Positions 22,132 through 31,349 of a DNA stretch of 37,076 nucleotides are shown here, piece by piece. Under the pieces are notes generated by a model that saw nothing but the letters and a program-made list of their open reading frames with translations, searched no databases and had not been told where the DNA came from. Made by a program: the position numbers and the translations under genes. Numbering within the stretch: the first letter of the stretch is position 1; each line of letters starts with the position of its first letter. The stretch is from Alphaproteobacteria bacterium (lineage in GTDB: Bacteria; Pseudomonadota; Alphaproteobacteria; Caulobacterales; Maricaulaceae). The stretch spans positions 1 to 37,076 of the forward strand of contig WGNH01000032.1 of assembly GCA_016124665.1 (NCBI GenBank), read 5' to 3'.

Positions 22132-24342
22132 ATGCGGTCCCTGCTTTTCACTGCGGTTTGTGCCAGCGCACTGATATCCGGCATGGCCGAAGCGGCGGTT
22201 TGCGCCGTAACACAGGGAACAGATGGCGGACTGTTATCAACGGCCGGTGATGAACCCGTCTACATCGAGGCCGATACGCTGATCGAGAACCGTGAGGACG
22301 GCAGTTACATGGCGCGCGGCAATGTGGTTGCCCGCCAGAACGGCCGCACCGTCGAAGCTGACGAGCTGATATATCGACCCGGCACCAACCGGGTGATTGC
22401 ACGCGGCAATGTTGCCATCTTCTCCGATAATGCTCCGCCGCAATTTGCCGACGAAATCGAACTGGATGATGCGCTCGGTGAGGGGCTCGCCGTCGGATTT
22501 TCGACCTTGCTCGAGAACAATGGCCGCACCGCAGCAGCGTTTGCCGTGCGGCGGGCGAACGGGTCTCTGGAGCTGACCAACGCCTATTATACGGCTTGCC
22601 GCATTGAAGCGGATGGCCGTGAACCGACCTGGCGTCTGCGCGCGGCCCGGGCCGTCCGTGATACGGGTTCGGACATGATGTATTACCGTGATGTCCGGCT
22701 GGAGGTGCTCGGTGTGCCTGTGGCCTATTCACCGGTCTTTGCACACGCAGATCCATCCACGGGACGGCGGTCGGGGCTGTTGTTTCCTGAATTCGGTGTG
22801 TCTTCCCGGCTCGGTGCTTTCTACGGACAACCCTATCACTGGGTGCTTTCCCCGTATCAGGACATCACGATCACGCCGCGGGTCATGGCCAATGTCAATC
22901 CGCTGGTGGAACTGGAATACCGGCGCCGGTTCTGGTCAGGGGATCTGGGTTTCGAGACCAGCTATACGCGTGAACGCGATATCGACAGCGATGGTGAATT
23001 GCTGAACGATGCCGAACATCGCTGGCACCTGTTTGGCGGCGGCGAGTTCGATGTCACCGAAAACTGGGTCTGGGGCTTTGGCGTCCAGCTGGCGTCAGAC
23101 GACTTCCACTTGCGGTCTTATGACATCTCGGAAACCTATGAGGAATATCCGGGCCTTATCGAGCCCGCCCCCCGCCGGTTGATGAACCAGCTCTATGTGC
23201 AAGGCCGCACGGATAATTACTACGCCGAAGTGATCGCCTCCGGTGTACAAAGCCTGCGTGAACTGGAAAATGATGATCAATTGCCGGTCATGGCACCGTT
23301 AGGCGAATTGCGCCTGAATGTTGCGTCCGGTGAACGTTTCGGCCGTCTTCGCGCCATCGCTTCGACCACAGTGCTGACGCGCAATGACGGAGTGGATTAT
23401 CAGCGCGCCTCGGCTTCGCTGGACTGGCAGGCTCAATTCATTGCCCCCGGCGGGCTGGTGTTTGAACCCTTCGCGGCCGGACGGACGGATTATTACAGCT
23501 TTTCAGACGTTCCCGGTGCGCTGCCCGGCAATACCGTCACTGAAGACTCCTTTGGCCGCGTCCTCGGCTATGCCGGAGCGGAGCTGAGCTGGCCCCTGAT
23601 CAATACGACCGGGCCGGCCGATACCATTCTGGAACCCATGCTGCAGGCACTTATTGCTTCCGATGACAGTGAATCCGCGCGGATCATCAATGAGGACAGC
23701 CAGACCGCGGAACTCGATGAAACCCTTCTTTTCGAGCATAATCGTGCAACGGGTTATGATTTGTGGGAGGAAGGCACGCGCCTGACCTACGGGTTGCGCT
23801 CGACCACAATCTGGGGTGACAATAATCAGCTTCGCGGATTTATCGGCCAGAGCCGGAGGCTGGATGGTGATCCGGTTTTTGCCGCAAATAGCGGATTATT
23901 CGAGGATGAATCCGACATCATCATTGCCGGAGAGATTGATCTCGGTTCCTTCGGTGTTCTGGCACGAACCCGGGTGGATGCAGAGGATGGCACGCTGAAC
24001 CGGATTGATCTGGTGGCCACTTATGTCAGCGACCGTTTTTTCGGCCGGATCCGCTATTTCAGCTTTGACGATTCGCTCAATCGTCCTGGTCCCAGCGAGG
24101 AAGTCCAGCTGCTCTCCAGGACCCGGCTCACCGAGCACTGGAGCCTTGTGTACAATGTCCAGCGCGATATTGATCAGGAAGTAAACCGGCGTGAACAGGT
24201 CGGGTTTCGTTACAATGATTTCTGCACCGACTTCGAAATCCTTTACCAGCGCGAGAACCTGAATGTCGGTAATCTCGGCCCGTCGGAATCGATCCAGGTT
24301 CGTGTCACGCTGTTCACGCTCGGTGGTATTGGCTCCGAATAA
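22132..24342 (+). CDS. lptD: LPS-assembly outer-membrane protein LptD
   Basis: LptD forms, with lipoprotein LptE, the outer-membrane translocon that inserts LPS. The 736-residue precursor has a signal peptide likely cleaved after AEA (residue 21). It then has an OstA/LptA-like jellyroll (about residues 40-120: YIEADTLIENREDGSYMARGNV, VEADELIYRPGTNRVIARGNV) and a long C-terminal beta-barrel ending VRVTLFTLGGIGSE. AAGGAG lies 6 nt before the ATG at 22132. Mature cysteines are only Cys24, Cys156 and Cys698. E. coli LptD has two N-terminal cysteines paired with an adjacent C-terminal pair; here only one C-terminal cysteine exists, so at most one inter-domain disulfide can form. It lies between lptG and surA, the chaperone that helps fold it. 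Confidence 0.93.
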   Translation: MRSLLFTAVCASALISGMAEAAVCAVTQGTDGGLLSTAGDEPVYIEADTLIENREDGSYMARGNVVARQNGRTVEADELIYRPGTNRVIARGNVAIFSDNAPPQFADEIELDDALGEGLAVGFSTLLENNGRTAAAFAVRRANGSLELTNAYYTACRIEADGREPTWRLRAARAVRDTGSDMMYYRDVRLEVLGVPVAYSPVFAHADPSTGRRSGLLFPEFGVSSRLGAFYGQPYHWVLSPYQDITITPRVMANVNPLVELEYRRRFWSGDLGFETSYTRERDIDSDGELLNDAEHRWHLFGGGEFDVTENWVWGFGVQLASDDFHLRSYDISETYEEYPGLIEPAPRRLMNQLYVQGRTDNYYAEVIASGVQSLRELENDDQLPVMAPLGELRLNVASGERFGRLRAIASTTVLTRNDGVDYQRASASLDWQAQFIAPGGLVFEPFAAGRTDYYSFSDVPGALPGNTVTEDSFGRVLGYAGAELSWPLINTTGPADTILEPMLQALIASDDSESARIINEDSQTAELDETLLFEHNRATGYDLWEEGTRLTYGLRSTTIWGDNNQLRGFIGQSRRLDGDPVFAANSGLFEDESDIIIAGEIDLGSFGVLARTRVDAEDGTLNRIDLVATYVSDRFFGRIRYFSFDDSLNRPGPSEEVQLLSRTRLTEHWSLVYNVQRDIDQEVNRREQVGFRYNDFCTDFEILYQRENLNVGNLGPSESIQVRVTLFTLGGIGSE

Positions 24343-24419
24343 CTGTCATGAGCAGTGCGGCATCGTTGCACCGCGCGCGTGTATGAGTATTTTCGAGACC
24401 GGACCAGAAAAAATCGGCC

Positions 24420-25658
24420 ATGATCATGAAACGACTTTTGACCGCCTCACTTGCCCTGGCGCTTTCTGCTGTTGGCAGCGCCTGCGCCCATGCCCAGCAA
24501 GTGGAAGGCATCGCCGCACTGGTCAATGACTATCCGATCACTACTGTGGATGTCCGCAACCGTATGCGGCTGATCATTGCCTCGTCCGGAGCCCAGCCGA
24601 CGCCGGAAGCACTGGCCCGTATCCAGGATCAGGCGATCCGCTCTCTGGTCGATGAAACCCTGCAGTTGCAGGAAGCGCGCGAATTCGAGGTTGAAGTCGA
24701 CCCTGCCGAGGTTGACGCTGCCATCCAGAATATTGCGGTCCAGAATGATGCGGATCCAGCCGAGATCGAACGCGACCTGGCCGCCAGTGGTATTGCCGTC
24801 ACAACACTTCGCCGCCAGCTCGAGGCAGAAATTGCATGGCAAATCCTGGTCGGCGGTCGTTACAGCAACCGTATCCGTATCTCCAACCAGCAGATCGAAG
24901 CCACGCTGGAACGGGTGGCCGCATCGGCATCGGAAACGCAATACCGCCTGGCCGAGATCTTTCTCGAAATACCGGTCTCGTCTGACGAGGAACAGGCCCA
25001 GCAACGCGCGATCGCGGTGATGACGCAGATCCAGCAGGGCGCGCCCTTCCAGGCCGTCGCCCAGCAGTTTTCCGATGCTCCGTCAGCGGCCAATGGCGGT
25101 GAAATCGGCTGGCTGCTCACCGGCCAGATGCGCCCGGAAGTCGCTCAGGTCGCGCAAGCGCTCTCGCCGGGCCAGTTGTCGCGGCCCTTCCGCGTTCCGG
25201 GCGGGCTGATGATCATCGCCCTGATCGACGAGCGCGAAGGCACCACTGCCATCATGTATGACCTGGCACAGGTGACGATTCCGACCAGCCGGGTCACCGA
25301 CGAGTCCGTTGCCGCATTGCAGCGGGCGATTTCGCGCATTGCCAGTTGCGACCAGATCGACGCCGCCATCGAAGGCGTTGACGGTGCCTTCTCCTCCCGT
25401 CTGGGCCAGATTTCGCTGGATGCGCTGTTGCCGCAAGTTGCCGAACCCCTGTCCGGGCTCGATGAGGGCGAGAATACCGGCATTCTGGAATCCGCGGCCG
25501 GACGGCAGGTCTATTTCGTCTGTGACCGCTCTATCGGCGGACCGGGTGTGCCGACGCGCGAGGAAATCGAACGCCAGCTGCGCAATCAGCAATTGTCGAT
25601 GCTGTCCCGCCGCTGGCTCCGCGATCTGCGCCGCGACTCCACGATCGAAATCCGCTAA
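24420..25658 (+). CDS. surA: Periplasmic chaperone/peptidyl-prolyl isomerase SurA
   Basis: SurA escorts outer-membrane proteins, LptD among them, through the periplasm. The 412-residue precursor has a signal peptide (MKRLLTASLALALSAVGSACAHA, cleaved before QQVEGIAALVNDYPITTVDV). The helical chaperone region follows (residues 30-165). One parvulin domain is clear at about residues 170-275 (YRLAEIFLEIP, AQQFSDAPSAANGGEIGWL, PFRVPGGLMIIALID). The C-terminal part retains ALLPQVAEPLSGLDEGENTGIL and may be a degenerate second parvulin unit. ATG at 24420 and ATG at 24426 are both possible and no ribosome binding site distinguishes them. The stop overlaps the pdxA start as TAATG. Confidence 0.9.
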   Translation: MIMKRLLTASLALALSAVGSACAHAQQVEGIAALVNDYPITTVDVRNRMRLIIASSGAQPTPEALARIQDQAIRSLVDETLQLQEAREFEVEVDPAEVDAAIQNIAVQNDADPAEIERDLAASGIAVTTLRRQLEAEIAWQILVGGRYSNRIRISNQQIEATLERVAASASETQYRLAEIFLEIPVSSDEEQAQQRAIAVMTQIQQGAPFQAVAQQFSDAPSAANGGEIGWLLTGQMRPEVAQVAQALSPGQLSRPFRVPGGLMIIALIDEREGTTAIMYDLAQVTIPTSRVTDESVAALQRAISRIASCDQIDAAIEGVDGAFSSRLGQISLDALLPQVAEPLSGLDEGENTGILESAAGRQVYFVCDRSIGGPGVPTREEIERQLRNQQLSMLSRRWLRDLRRDSTIEIR

Positions 25659-26641
25659 TGACCGCGCCCCTGGCGCTGACCATGGGCGATCCGGCTGGCG
25701 TCGGACCTGAGATCACTTGCGCCGCCTGGCAGGCGCTGAGGGAGGCCGGGCCGGTCTTTTTCGTGATCGGCGATCCCGCTCTGTATGACGTGCCCACCGA
25801 AACGATCCGGACCCCGAAACAGGCCGAAACTGTTTTCTCGCGGGCGCTGCCCGTCATGCCCGCCCTGCTTTCGAAGCGCGCCTTGCCCGGCGAAGCGAAT
25901 GGCGCGCATGCCGCCGCCATTCTTTCCTCGATCGAGATGGCCGTCGAAATGGCGGCCAGTGGTCTGGCCGGTGGCATTGTTACAAATCCGGTCTCCAAGT
26001 CCGTTCTCTATGCGGCCGGTTTCAAGCATCCCGGCCACACTGAATTCGTGGCCATGCTGACACAAAACCTGAAACAGGCCGGCCCGCGCGGACCGGTAAT
26101 GATGCTGGCAGGCGATAAGCTGCGTGTAGCGCTCGTCAGCATTCACATGTCGCTGAAAGCGGCGATAGAGGGGCTGAGCGCCGAGGCCATAATCCATACG
26201 GCACGGGTCACGGCCCATGCGCTGCGAGAGGATTTCGGCATTAGAACGCCGAGATTGGAGCTGGCCGGGCTCAATCCACATGCCGGCGAAGGCGGGTCAC
26301 TGGGCCGCGAGGAGATTACGATCGTCGCACCTGCTGCCGATGCGCTGCGCGCCGAAGGCATGGATATATCCGGCCCGCTGCCGCCCGATGCCATGTTCCA
26401 TGCGGAAGCGCGGGCCGGATATGACGCGGCCATCTGCCTGTATCATGATCAGGGGCTGATCCCGTTCAAGGCGCTGGATTTCTGGGGCGGCGTGAATGTC
26501 ACGCTCGGCCTGCCTGTCATCCGCACATCGCCGGATCACGGCACCGGATTCGATATTGCCGGCAAGGGCGTGGCGCGGGCCGACAGCCTGATCGCGGCCA
26601 TCCGGCTGGCGGCCGATATGGCCGCACGGCGGGCCATATGA
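25658..26641 (+). CDS. pdxA: 4-hydroxythreonine-4-phosphate dehydrogenase
   Basis: PdxA oxidises 4-phosphohydroxy-L-threonine in the DXP-dependent route to pyridoxal phosphate. The 327-residue protein starts LALTMGDPAGVGPEI, the family's N-terminal block. TNPVSKSVLYAAGFKHPGHTEF provides substrate-binding residues. SIHMSLKAAI, GLNPHAGEGGSLGREE and LYHDQGLIPFKAL contain the conserved metal-ligand histidines. SPDHGTGFDIAGKG completes the C-terminal signature. The start overlaps the surA stop (TAATG), and the stop overlaps rsmA by 4 bp (ATGA), so surA-pdxA-rsmA is a tightly coupled unit, an arrangement also known in E. coli. Confidence 0.95.
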   Translation: MTAPLALTMGDPAGVGPEITCAAWQALREAGPVFFVIGDPALYDVPTETIRTPKQAETVFSRALPVMPALLSKRALPGEANGAHAAAILSSIEMAVEMAASGLAGGIVTNPVSKSVLYAAGFKHPGHTEFVAMLTQNLKQAGPRGPVMMLAGDKLRVALVSIHMSLKAAIEGLSAEAIIHTARVTAHALREDFGIRTPRLELAGLNPHAGEGGSLGREEITIVAPAADALRAEGMDISGPLPPDAMFHAEARAGYDAAICLYHDQGLIPFKALDFWGGVNVTLGLPVIRTSPDHGTGFDIAGKGVARADSLIAAIRLAADMAARRAI

Positions 26642-27486
26642 GCACGCCGCCACCGCTGCGGGAGATAATCGCCGAATACGGGCTGCGCGCCGACAAATCC
26701 TTCGGTCAGCATTTTCTGCTTGATCTGAATCTGACCGGAAAGATTGCCAGCTTGTGCGGGGATGTCTCCGGCATCACGGTCATTGAGGTCGGCCCCGGCC
26801 CCGGCGGCCTGACCCGGCCCTTGCTGGCGCTTGGTCCGAAGAAACTGGTGGCTATCGAGATGGACCGGCGCTTCATCCCGGCACTGGAGGCCACGGCTGG
26901 CTATTATCCAACTCCGCTGGAAATCATCGAGGGTGATGCCCTGAAGGTGGATGAGGCCGCCATCATCGGCTCAGATCCCGCCATTATCGCCTCCAACCTG
27001 CCCTATAATGTCGGCACGCCACTGCTCATCAAATGGCTGAAAGCCGAGCCGATTTTCTGGCAGAGGCTGGTGCTGATGTTCCAGAAAGAGGTTGCGGAAC
27101 GGGTGGTCGCTCCCGCGGGGTCCAAGGCCTATGGGCGGCTGGCCATTCTGACGGCGGCTGTCGCGTCGGCGCGGATCGTGCTGAACGCGCCGGCCCGCGC
27201 CTTCACGCCGCCGCCCAAGGTCGATAGTGCGGTTGTGGTGATTGATCCCCTTCCCGCTGCGCAACGTTTCACTGATCTGGCGGCGCTGGAAGTGGTCACG
27301 GAAAGCGCGTTTGGCCAGCGCCGCAAGACCCTTCGCAAGAGCCTGGGAGTGGCGGCTGGCCGCGCTAGCACGACATCTGAAACCTTGCTGGAAGCGGCAG
27401 GCATTGATCCAGGTGCGAGGGCGGAGACGATTCCGCCGGAGGGATTTTTTGCATTGGCAAAAGCGTGGCGGGCGGCGCGGGGTTAA
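26638..27486 (+). CDS. rsmA: 16S rRNA dimethyladenosine transferase (RsmA/KsgA)
   Basis: RsmA dimethylates the two adjacent adenines in the 3'-terminal hairpin of 16S rRNA, a late step in 30S assembly. The 282-residue protein begins with ADKSFGQHFLLDLNLTGKI. The SAM-binding motif I is VIEVGPGPGGLTRPLL, the acidic motif is VAIEMDRRFIPALE, and the catalytic motif IV is NLPYNVGTPLL. The C-terminal helical domain has FGQRRKTLRKSLG. The length is normal. It overlaps pdxA by 4 bp. Its TAA stop lies in the palindrome TTAA (27483-27486), which also gives the TAA of the convergent gmk gene. Confidence 0.95.
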   Translation: MSTPPPLREIIAEYGLRADKSFGQHFLLDLNLTGKIASLCGDVSGITVIEVGPGPGGLTRPLLALGPKKLVAIEMDRRFIPALEATAGYYPTPLEIIEGDALKVDEAAIIGSDPAIIASNLPYNVGTPLLIKWLKAEPIFWQRLVLMFQKEVAERVVAPAGSKAYGRLAILTAAVASARIVLNAPARAFTPPPKVDSAVVVIDPLPAAQRFTDLAALEVVTESAFGQRRKTLRKSLGVAAGRASTTSETLLEAAGIDPGARAETIPPEGFFALAKAWRAARG

Positions 27487-28145
27487 TCCCGCTCGCTCAT
27501 CAGTTCATCGACGAAACCGCGCAGCCAGGGCCGGCGGGTGCGGCGCAGGCGTTCGGCGCGGAGGATGAGTTCGAGTTCCTCGAGCGCGCCGGAAAAGTCC
27601 TCATTGACGATGACATAATCATATTCCTCCCAATGGGAGACTTCCGCTTCGGCGCGGGCCATGCGGCCATTGATGATGTCCTCGGAATCCTGCCCGCGTT
27701 TGCGCAGACGGTCCTCCAGCAGCTTCATCGACGGCGGCAGAATGAAAACGCGTACCACGTCGCGCGGCGCCTTTTCGGCCAGCTGCTGCGCGCCCTGCCA
27801 GTCGATATCAAAGACCACATCGCGGCCCTCGGTCAGCGCTTCCTCGACCGGGGCGATGGGCGTTCCATAATACTGGTCAAAGACTTTTGCGTGCTCGAAA
27901 AACCCGTCTTCCGCAATGCGTTTCTCGAATTCCTCATGGCTGACGAAGAAATAATCCTCGCCATCCACCTCGCCCGGGCGGGCGGCACGGGTCGTGGCCG
28001 AGACCGAGAGGACGACATCGGGATGATGCATGATCAATCGCTTGGACAGCGTCGTCTTTCCGGCCCCGGACGGGCTGGACAGAACCAGCATCATGCCACG
28101 TCGTCCACCCCGGTAGCGGGGGGCAGGTGGCCGGCTATTCGACAT
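27483..28145 (-). CDS. gmk: Guanylate kinase
   Basis: Gmk phosphorylates GMP to GDP. The 220-residue protein has the P-loop LVLSSPSGAGKTTLSKRL. The GMP-binding segment is SVSATTRAARPGEVDGEDYFFV, with FDIDWQGAQQL further on. The N-terminus is about 17 residues longer than in E. coli (SNSRPPAPRYRGGRRG), and such short basic extensions are common in alphaproteobacterial Gmk. A start at 28094 or 28091 (MMLVLSS) is the alternative. With the start at 28145 the gene overlaps the yicC stop by 11 bp, with GGAG about 10 nt upstream. It is the last gene of the fab-mltG-yicC-gmk run, as in many related genomes. Confidence 0.94.
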   Translation of the reverse strand: MSNSRPPAPRYRGGRRGMMLVLSSPSGAGKTTLSKRLIMHHPDVVLSVSATTRAARPGEVDGEDYFFVSHEEFEKRIAEDGFFEHAKVFDQYYGTPIAPVEEALTEGRDVVFDIDWQGAQQLAEKAPRDVVRVFILPPSMKLLEDRLRKRGQDSEDIINGRMARAEAEVSHWEEYDYVIVNEDFSGALEELELILRAERLRRTRRPWLRGFVDELMSERD

Positions 28146-29016
28146 TCTGTATCTGCTCCCGGAACTGATCGACCGCGGCCTTCAGCGCCAACCCGATGCG
28201 GGTCAGCTCCGAATCGCCGGACTTGGAGCATAGCGTGTTGACCTCACGATTGAACTCCTGAGACAGGAAATCCAGCTTGCGTCCGACGGGAGAGCCTTGC
28301 GCCAGCAGATCACGGGCGCTGTCGATATGGGCGGTCAGGCGGTCGAGTTCCTCGCGGATATCGGCCTTGACGGCAAGCATGGCCGCTTCCTGGGCGAGCC
28401 TTTCCTCGGGCAGATCGCCGTCGAGAAAATCCTGCAGCCGGGCGCGGAATCTGTCGCGGATGATCTCCGGACGTGCTGCCGCGAGGCTGGCGGCCTGCTC
28501 CCGCAATGCCACGATTTCGTCGAGCACGGTCGTGAGGATTCCGGAAAGGGCGGCGCCTTCCTCGAGACGCGCGGTCTGAAGCGCAGCGAGGGCCTCGTCA
28601 AAGGCGACCAGAATGGCGCCGTGCAGGGCTTCGGCATCGGCTTCGCTGGCGTCGTCCTCGGACCTGAGGACGCCCTTGACCGCCAGAAGGCCGTCAAAGG
28701 ATGGCGGTGCCACCTCCCCCTTTTCGACATAGGGCCGGCTGGCGGTGATAAGCGCTTCCAGACGGGCCGTGTCGATCGAGATATCGCTAACGGACAGGTC
28801 TCTTGTCAGGGTGAGACTGGCCTGGATGTTGCCGCGTGAAAATGTCCGCTTGGCGCGCTCCCGGGCTGCCTGTTCCAGCGCATCATAGCCGGGCGGGGTG
28901 CGGAACCGCACTTCCAGCCCCTTGCCATTCACGCTCTTGATTTCCCAGACAAAGGTCCAGTGCGAAAACTGACCACCCGCACGCGCAAACCCTGTCATTC
29001 CGGAAAGCCGTGGCAT
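28135..29016 (-). CDS. yicC: YicC/YloC-family endoribonuclease
   Basis: A 293-residue member of the YicC family. In E. coli YicC has been reported as an endoribonuclease that promotes decay of a small RNA. Conserved blocks are LSGMTGFARAGGQF at the N-terminus, EIKSVNGKGLEVRFRTP, RGNIQASLTL, and the C-terminal EELDRLTAHIDSARDLLAQGSPVGRKLDFLSQEFNREVNTLCSKSGD. The latter is the most conserved stretch of the family. The ATG at 29016 overlaps the mltG stop as TAATG, and the stop overlaps gmk by 11 bp, so the three genes are translationally linked. The pairing of yicC with gmk is widespread. Confidence 0.93.
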   Translation of the reverse strand: MPRLSGMTGFARAGGQFSHWTFVWEIKSVNGKGLEVRFRTPPGYDALEQAARERAKRTFSRGNIQASLTLTRDLSVSDISIDTARLEALITASRPYVEKGEVAPPSFDGLLAVKGVLRSEDDASEADAEALHGAILVAFDEALAALQTARLEEGAALSGILTTVLDEIVALREQAASLAAARPEIIRDRFRARLQDFLDGDLPEERLAQEAAMLAVKADIREELDRLTAHIDSARDLLAQGSPVGRKLDFLSQEFNREVNTLCSKSGDSELTRIGLALKAAVDQFREQIQNVE

Positions 29017-30047
29017 TATCTGCCCTCCCGTTCGATCCGGCGCCAGTTGGCCACATTGCGCTGGTGCTGGCGATAGGTCTCGGCAAAGGCGTGCCCGCCG
29101 GTGCCATCGGCTACAAAGAAGAGGTAATCGGTATCAGGCGGGTTGAGCACAGCAGCGATGGCATCCCGGCCCGGATTGGCAATCGGCGTCGGCGGCAAGC
29201 CGTTCACGAAATAGGTGTTGTAGGGATTACCGGCATTGTCGAGCTCGGAGCGGCGTATGCCCCGGCCCAGAGGCTCGCCGCCGGTGATGCCGTAGATGAT
29301 CGTCGGATCGCTTTCCAGCCGCATGCCGCGGCGCAACCGGTTGACGAAGACCGACGCCACCAGCGGGCGCTCGGATGCGACGCCGGTTTCCTTTTCAACG
29401 ACGGAGGCCAGGATGATGGCCTCATCGGGCGTATCGAAAGGCAGATCTGCCGCGCGGCCGGGCCAGAGCTGGTCGATCAGGGCTTGCTGATCGGCCCGCA
29501 TGCGGTCGAGCACGTCCTGGCGCGGCGTACCGCGTTGTACAAAATAGGTCTCGGGCAGAAGCGTACCTTCTCCGGGAATGTTTGTGATTTCACCGGTCAG
29601 CATGTCCGAATCATTGAGGATGCGCACAATCATGGCGCTGGTCCGTCCTTCCGGCACGGTCACCGGATAGGACAGGGTCTCGCCCTCGCGCAGCTGCTCA
29701 TAGATGTCGAGAATGCTGGACCGCGCAGGAATGGCATATTCTCCCGCCTGCAAATCGCGGTCGCCGCCATCAATCGTGACCCAGATACGGAAAATCCGCG
29801 CATCCCCGATGACGCCTTCACGTTCCAGCTGGTTGGCGATGGGAATGAGGCCCGCACCACGCGGCAGGGTGATGATGGTATCGGTTTCGGCCGGACCGGC
29901 ATCGGCGACTTCACCCTGCAGCCATTGCCAGCTGAACCAGGCCGCGCCCGCAACAATGATCACCCCGATGACGATCAGCAGGAGCAAACCGAGCAGTATT
30001 TTCCCGAGCAGTCCGCCTGTCTTCTTTTCCGGTTTCTGATCGCTCAT
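29016..30047 (-). CDS. mltG: Endolytic murein transglycosylase MltG (YceG-like)
   Basis: MltG cleaves nascent glycan strands at the inner membrane and is proposed to set strand length. The 343-residue protein has a cytoplasmic basic tail (SDQKPEKKTGG), one membrane segment (about residues 13-37) and a periplasmic part. A LysM-like subdomain (about 55-110: ITLPRGAGLIPIANQLEREGVI) precedes the YceG catalytic domain. The catalytic glutamate is in ASVVEKETG (Glu218). TYFVQRGTPRQDVL and SDPTIIYGITG also match the family, as does the C-terminal NPYNTYFVNGLPPTPIANPG. The start lies 9 bp after the fabF stop. Confidence 0.94.
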   Translation of the reverse strand: MSDQKPEKKTGGLLGKILLGLLLLIVIGVIIVAGAAWFSWQWLQGEVADAGPAETDTIITLPRGAGLIPIANQLEREGVIGDARIFRIWVTIDGGDRDLQAGEYAIPARSSILDIYEQLREGETLSYPVTVPEGRTSAMIVRILNDSDMLTGEITNIPGEGTLLPETYFVQRGTPRQDVLDRMRADQQALIDQLWPGRAADLPFDTPDEAIILASVVEKETGVASERPLVASVFVNRLRRGMRLESDPTIIYGITGGEPLGRGIRRSELDNAGNPYNTYFVNGLPPTPIANPGRDAIAAVLNPPDTDYLFFVADGTGGHAFAETYRQHQRNVANWRRIEREGR

Positions 30048-30056
30048 GGCCGCAGA

Positions 30057-31337
30057 TCAATCCACGGCCCGGAAAATGACGGACGCATTGGTGCCGCCAA
30101 AGCCGAAGGAGTTCGAAAGGGCTGCTCGTACCGGTTTTTCTACCGCCGTGTGCGGGGCCAGATTGATGGGTGTTTCCACCGAGGGGTTGTCGAGATTAAG
30201 CGTTGGCGGGCAAATGCCGTCGCGGATCGCCAGGATGGAGAAGATCGCCTCCACAGCGCCCGCTGCGCCGAGCAGATGTCCGATAGATGATTTCGTCGAG
30301 GACATGACAATATCGCCTGCCGCATCACCGAACAGGCGCTCCACGGCCTTGAGCTCGATCTCGTCACCCTTGGGCGTCGAGGTGCCATGCGCATTGACAT
30401 AGTCGATATCGGACGGTGCCAGCCCGGCATCCTTCAATGCGGCGCGCATGGACCGGAAACCGCCATTGCCATCTTCGGCCGGTGCGGTGATGTGGAAGGC
30501 ATCGCCGGACAGGCCATAGCCTGCCACCTCGGCATAGATGGTCGCGCCGCGGGCTCTGGCGCTCTCATATTCTTCCAGGACGACCACGCCGGCCCCCTCG
30601 CCCATGACAAAGCCGTCCCGGTCCCGGTCATAAGGACGCGAGGCTTTTTCCGGTGTGTCGTTGAAGCCGGTCGACATGGCGCGGGCCGCGACAAAACTGG
30701 CGACGCCGAGGCGGCAGATGGCGGCTTCCGCGCCACCGGCGACCATCATGTCGGCATCGCCATACTTGATCATCCGGGCGGCATCGCCAATGGCGTGTGC
30801 GCCGGTTGAACAGGCGGTGACGACCGAATGGTTCGGCCCCTTCAAACCGTGGCGGATCGAGACCTGACCGGAAATCAGATTGATGATAATGCCGGGAATG
30901 ACAAAGGGGGAAATCTTGCGCGGACCGCGCTCTTTGAGGAGGACCGATGTCTCGTAAATCGTGTCGAGACCGCCCGTGCCGGAACCGATCACCACGCCAG
31001 CGCGTTCTGCCTCTTCATCTGAACGGGCTGTCCAGCCGGAATGCGCAATCGCTTGATCGGCGGCGGCAATACCATAGAGAATGAATTCGTCGATGCGCTT
31101 CTGGTCACGTGGCGGAAGCGTGGCATCGGCGTCAAAGGCGTGCGGATCGTCTGCGCCACCGCCCCGGCCATCTTTTCGTGGAACAATGCCAGCGATCCGG
31201 CTTGCGAGATCGCTGGCATCAAAATGTTCGATGGGCTTTATGCCCGATTGTCCGGATAACAGCCGCTTCCAGACAGGCTCGACTCCGCATCCCAGCGGTG
31301 AAACGATACCCAGCCCGGTAACAACAACACGGCGCAT
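30057..31337 (-). CDS. fabF: 3-oxoacyl-[acyl-carrier-protein] synthase II
   Basis: FabF condenses malonyl-ACP with growing acyl-ACP in fatty acid elongation. The 426-residue protein has the Cys-His-His triad: Cys176 in TACSTGAH, His317 in NAHGTSTPKGD, and His354 in SSIGHLLGAAG. RRVVVTGLGIVSPLG at the N-terminus and FGFGGTNAS near the C-terminus are typical. The loop at about residues 52-75 (RKDGRGGGADDPHAF) is somewhat long and glycine-rich, as in other alphaproteobacteria. It starts 12 bp after acpP and is probably co-transcribed with it and with mltG. Confidence 0.95.
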   Translation of the reverse strand: MRRVVVTGLGIVSPLGCGVEPVWKRLLSGQSGIKPIEHFDASDLASRIAGIVPRKDGRGGGADDPHAFDADATLPPRDQKRIDEFILYGIAAADQAIAHSGWTARSDEEAERAGVVIGSGTGGLDTIYETSVLLKERGPRKISPFVIPGIIINLISGQVSIRHGLKGPNHSVVTACSTGAHAIGDAARMIKYGDADMMVAGGAEAAICRLGVASFVAARAMSTGFNDTPEKASRPYDRDRDGFVMGEGAGVVVLEEYESARARGATIYAEVAGYGLSGDAFHITAPAEDGNGGFRSMRAALKDAGLAPSDIDYVNAHGTSTPKGDEIELKAVERLFGDAAGDIVMSSTKSSIGHLLGAAGAVEAIFSILAIRDGICPPTLNLDNPSVETPINLAPHTAVEKPVRAALSNSFGFGGTNASVIFRAVD

Positions 31338-31349
31338 GACAATCCGTGA

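Noticed and set aside
29010-30290. 426-codon plus-strand open frame opposite mltG and fabF
   Set aside because: Both minus-strand genes have complete catalytic motifs; the plus-strand frame has none and spans two genes.
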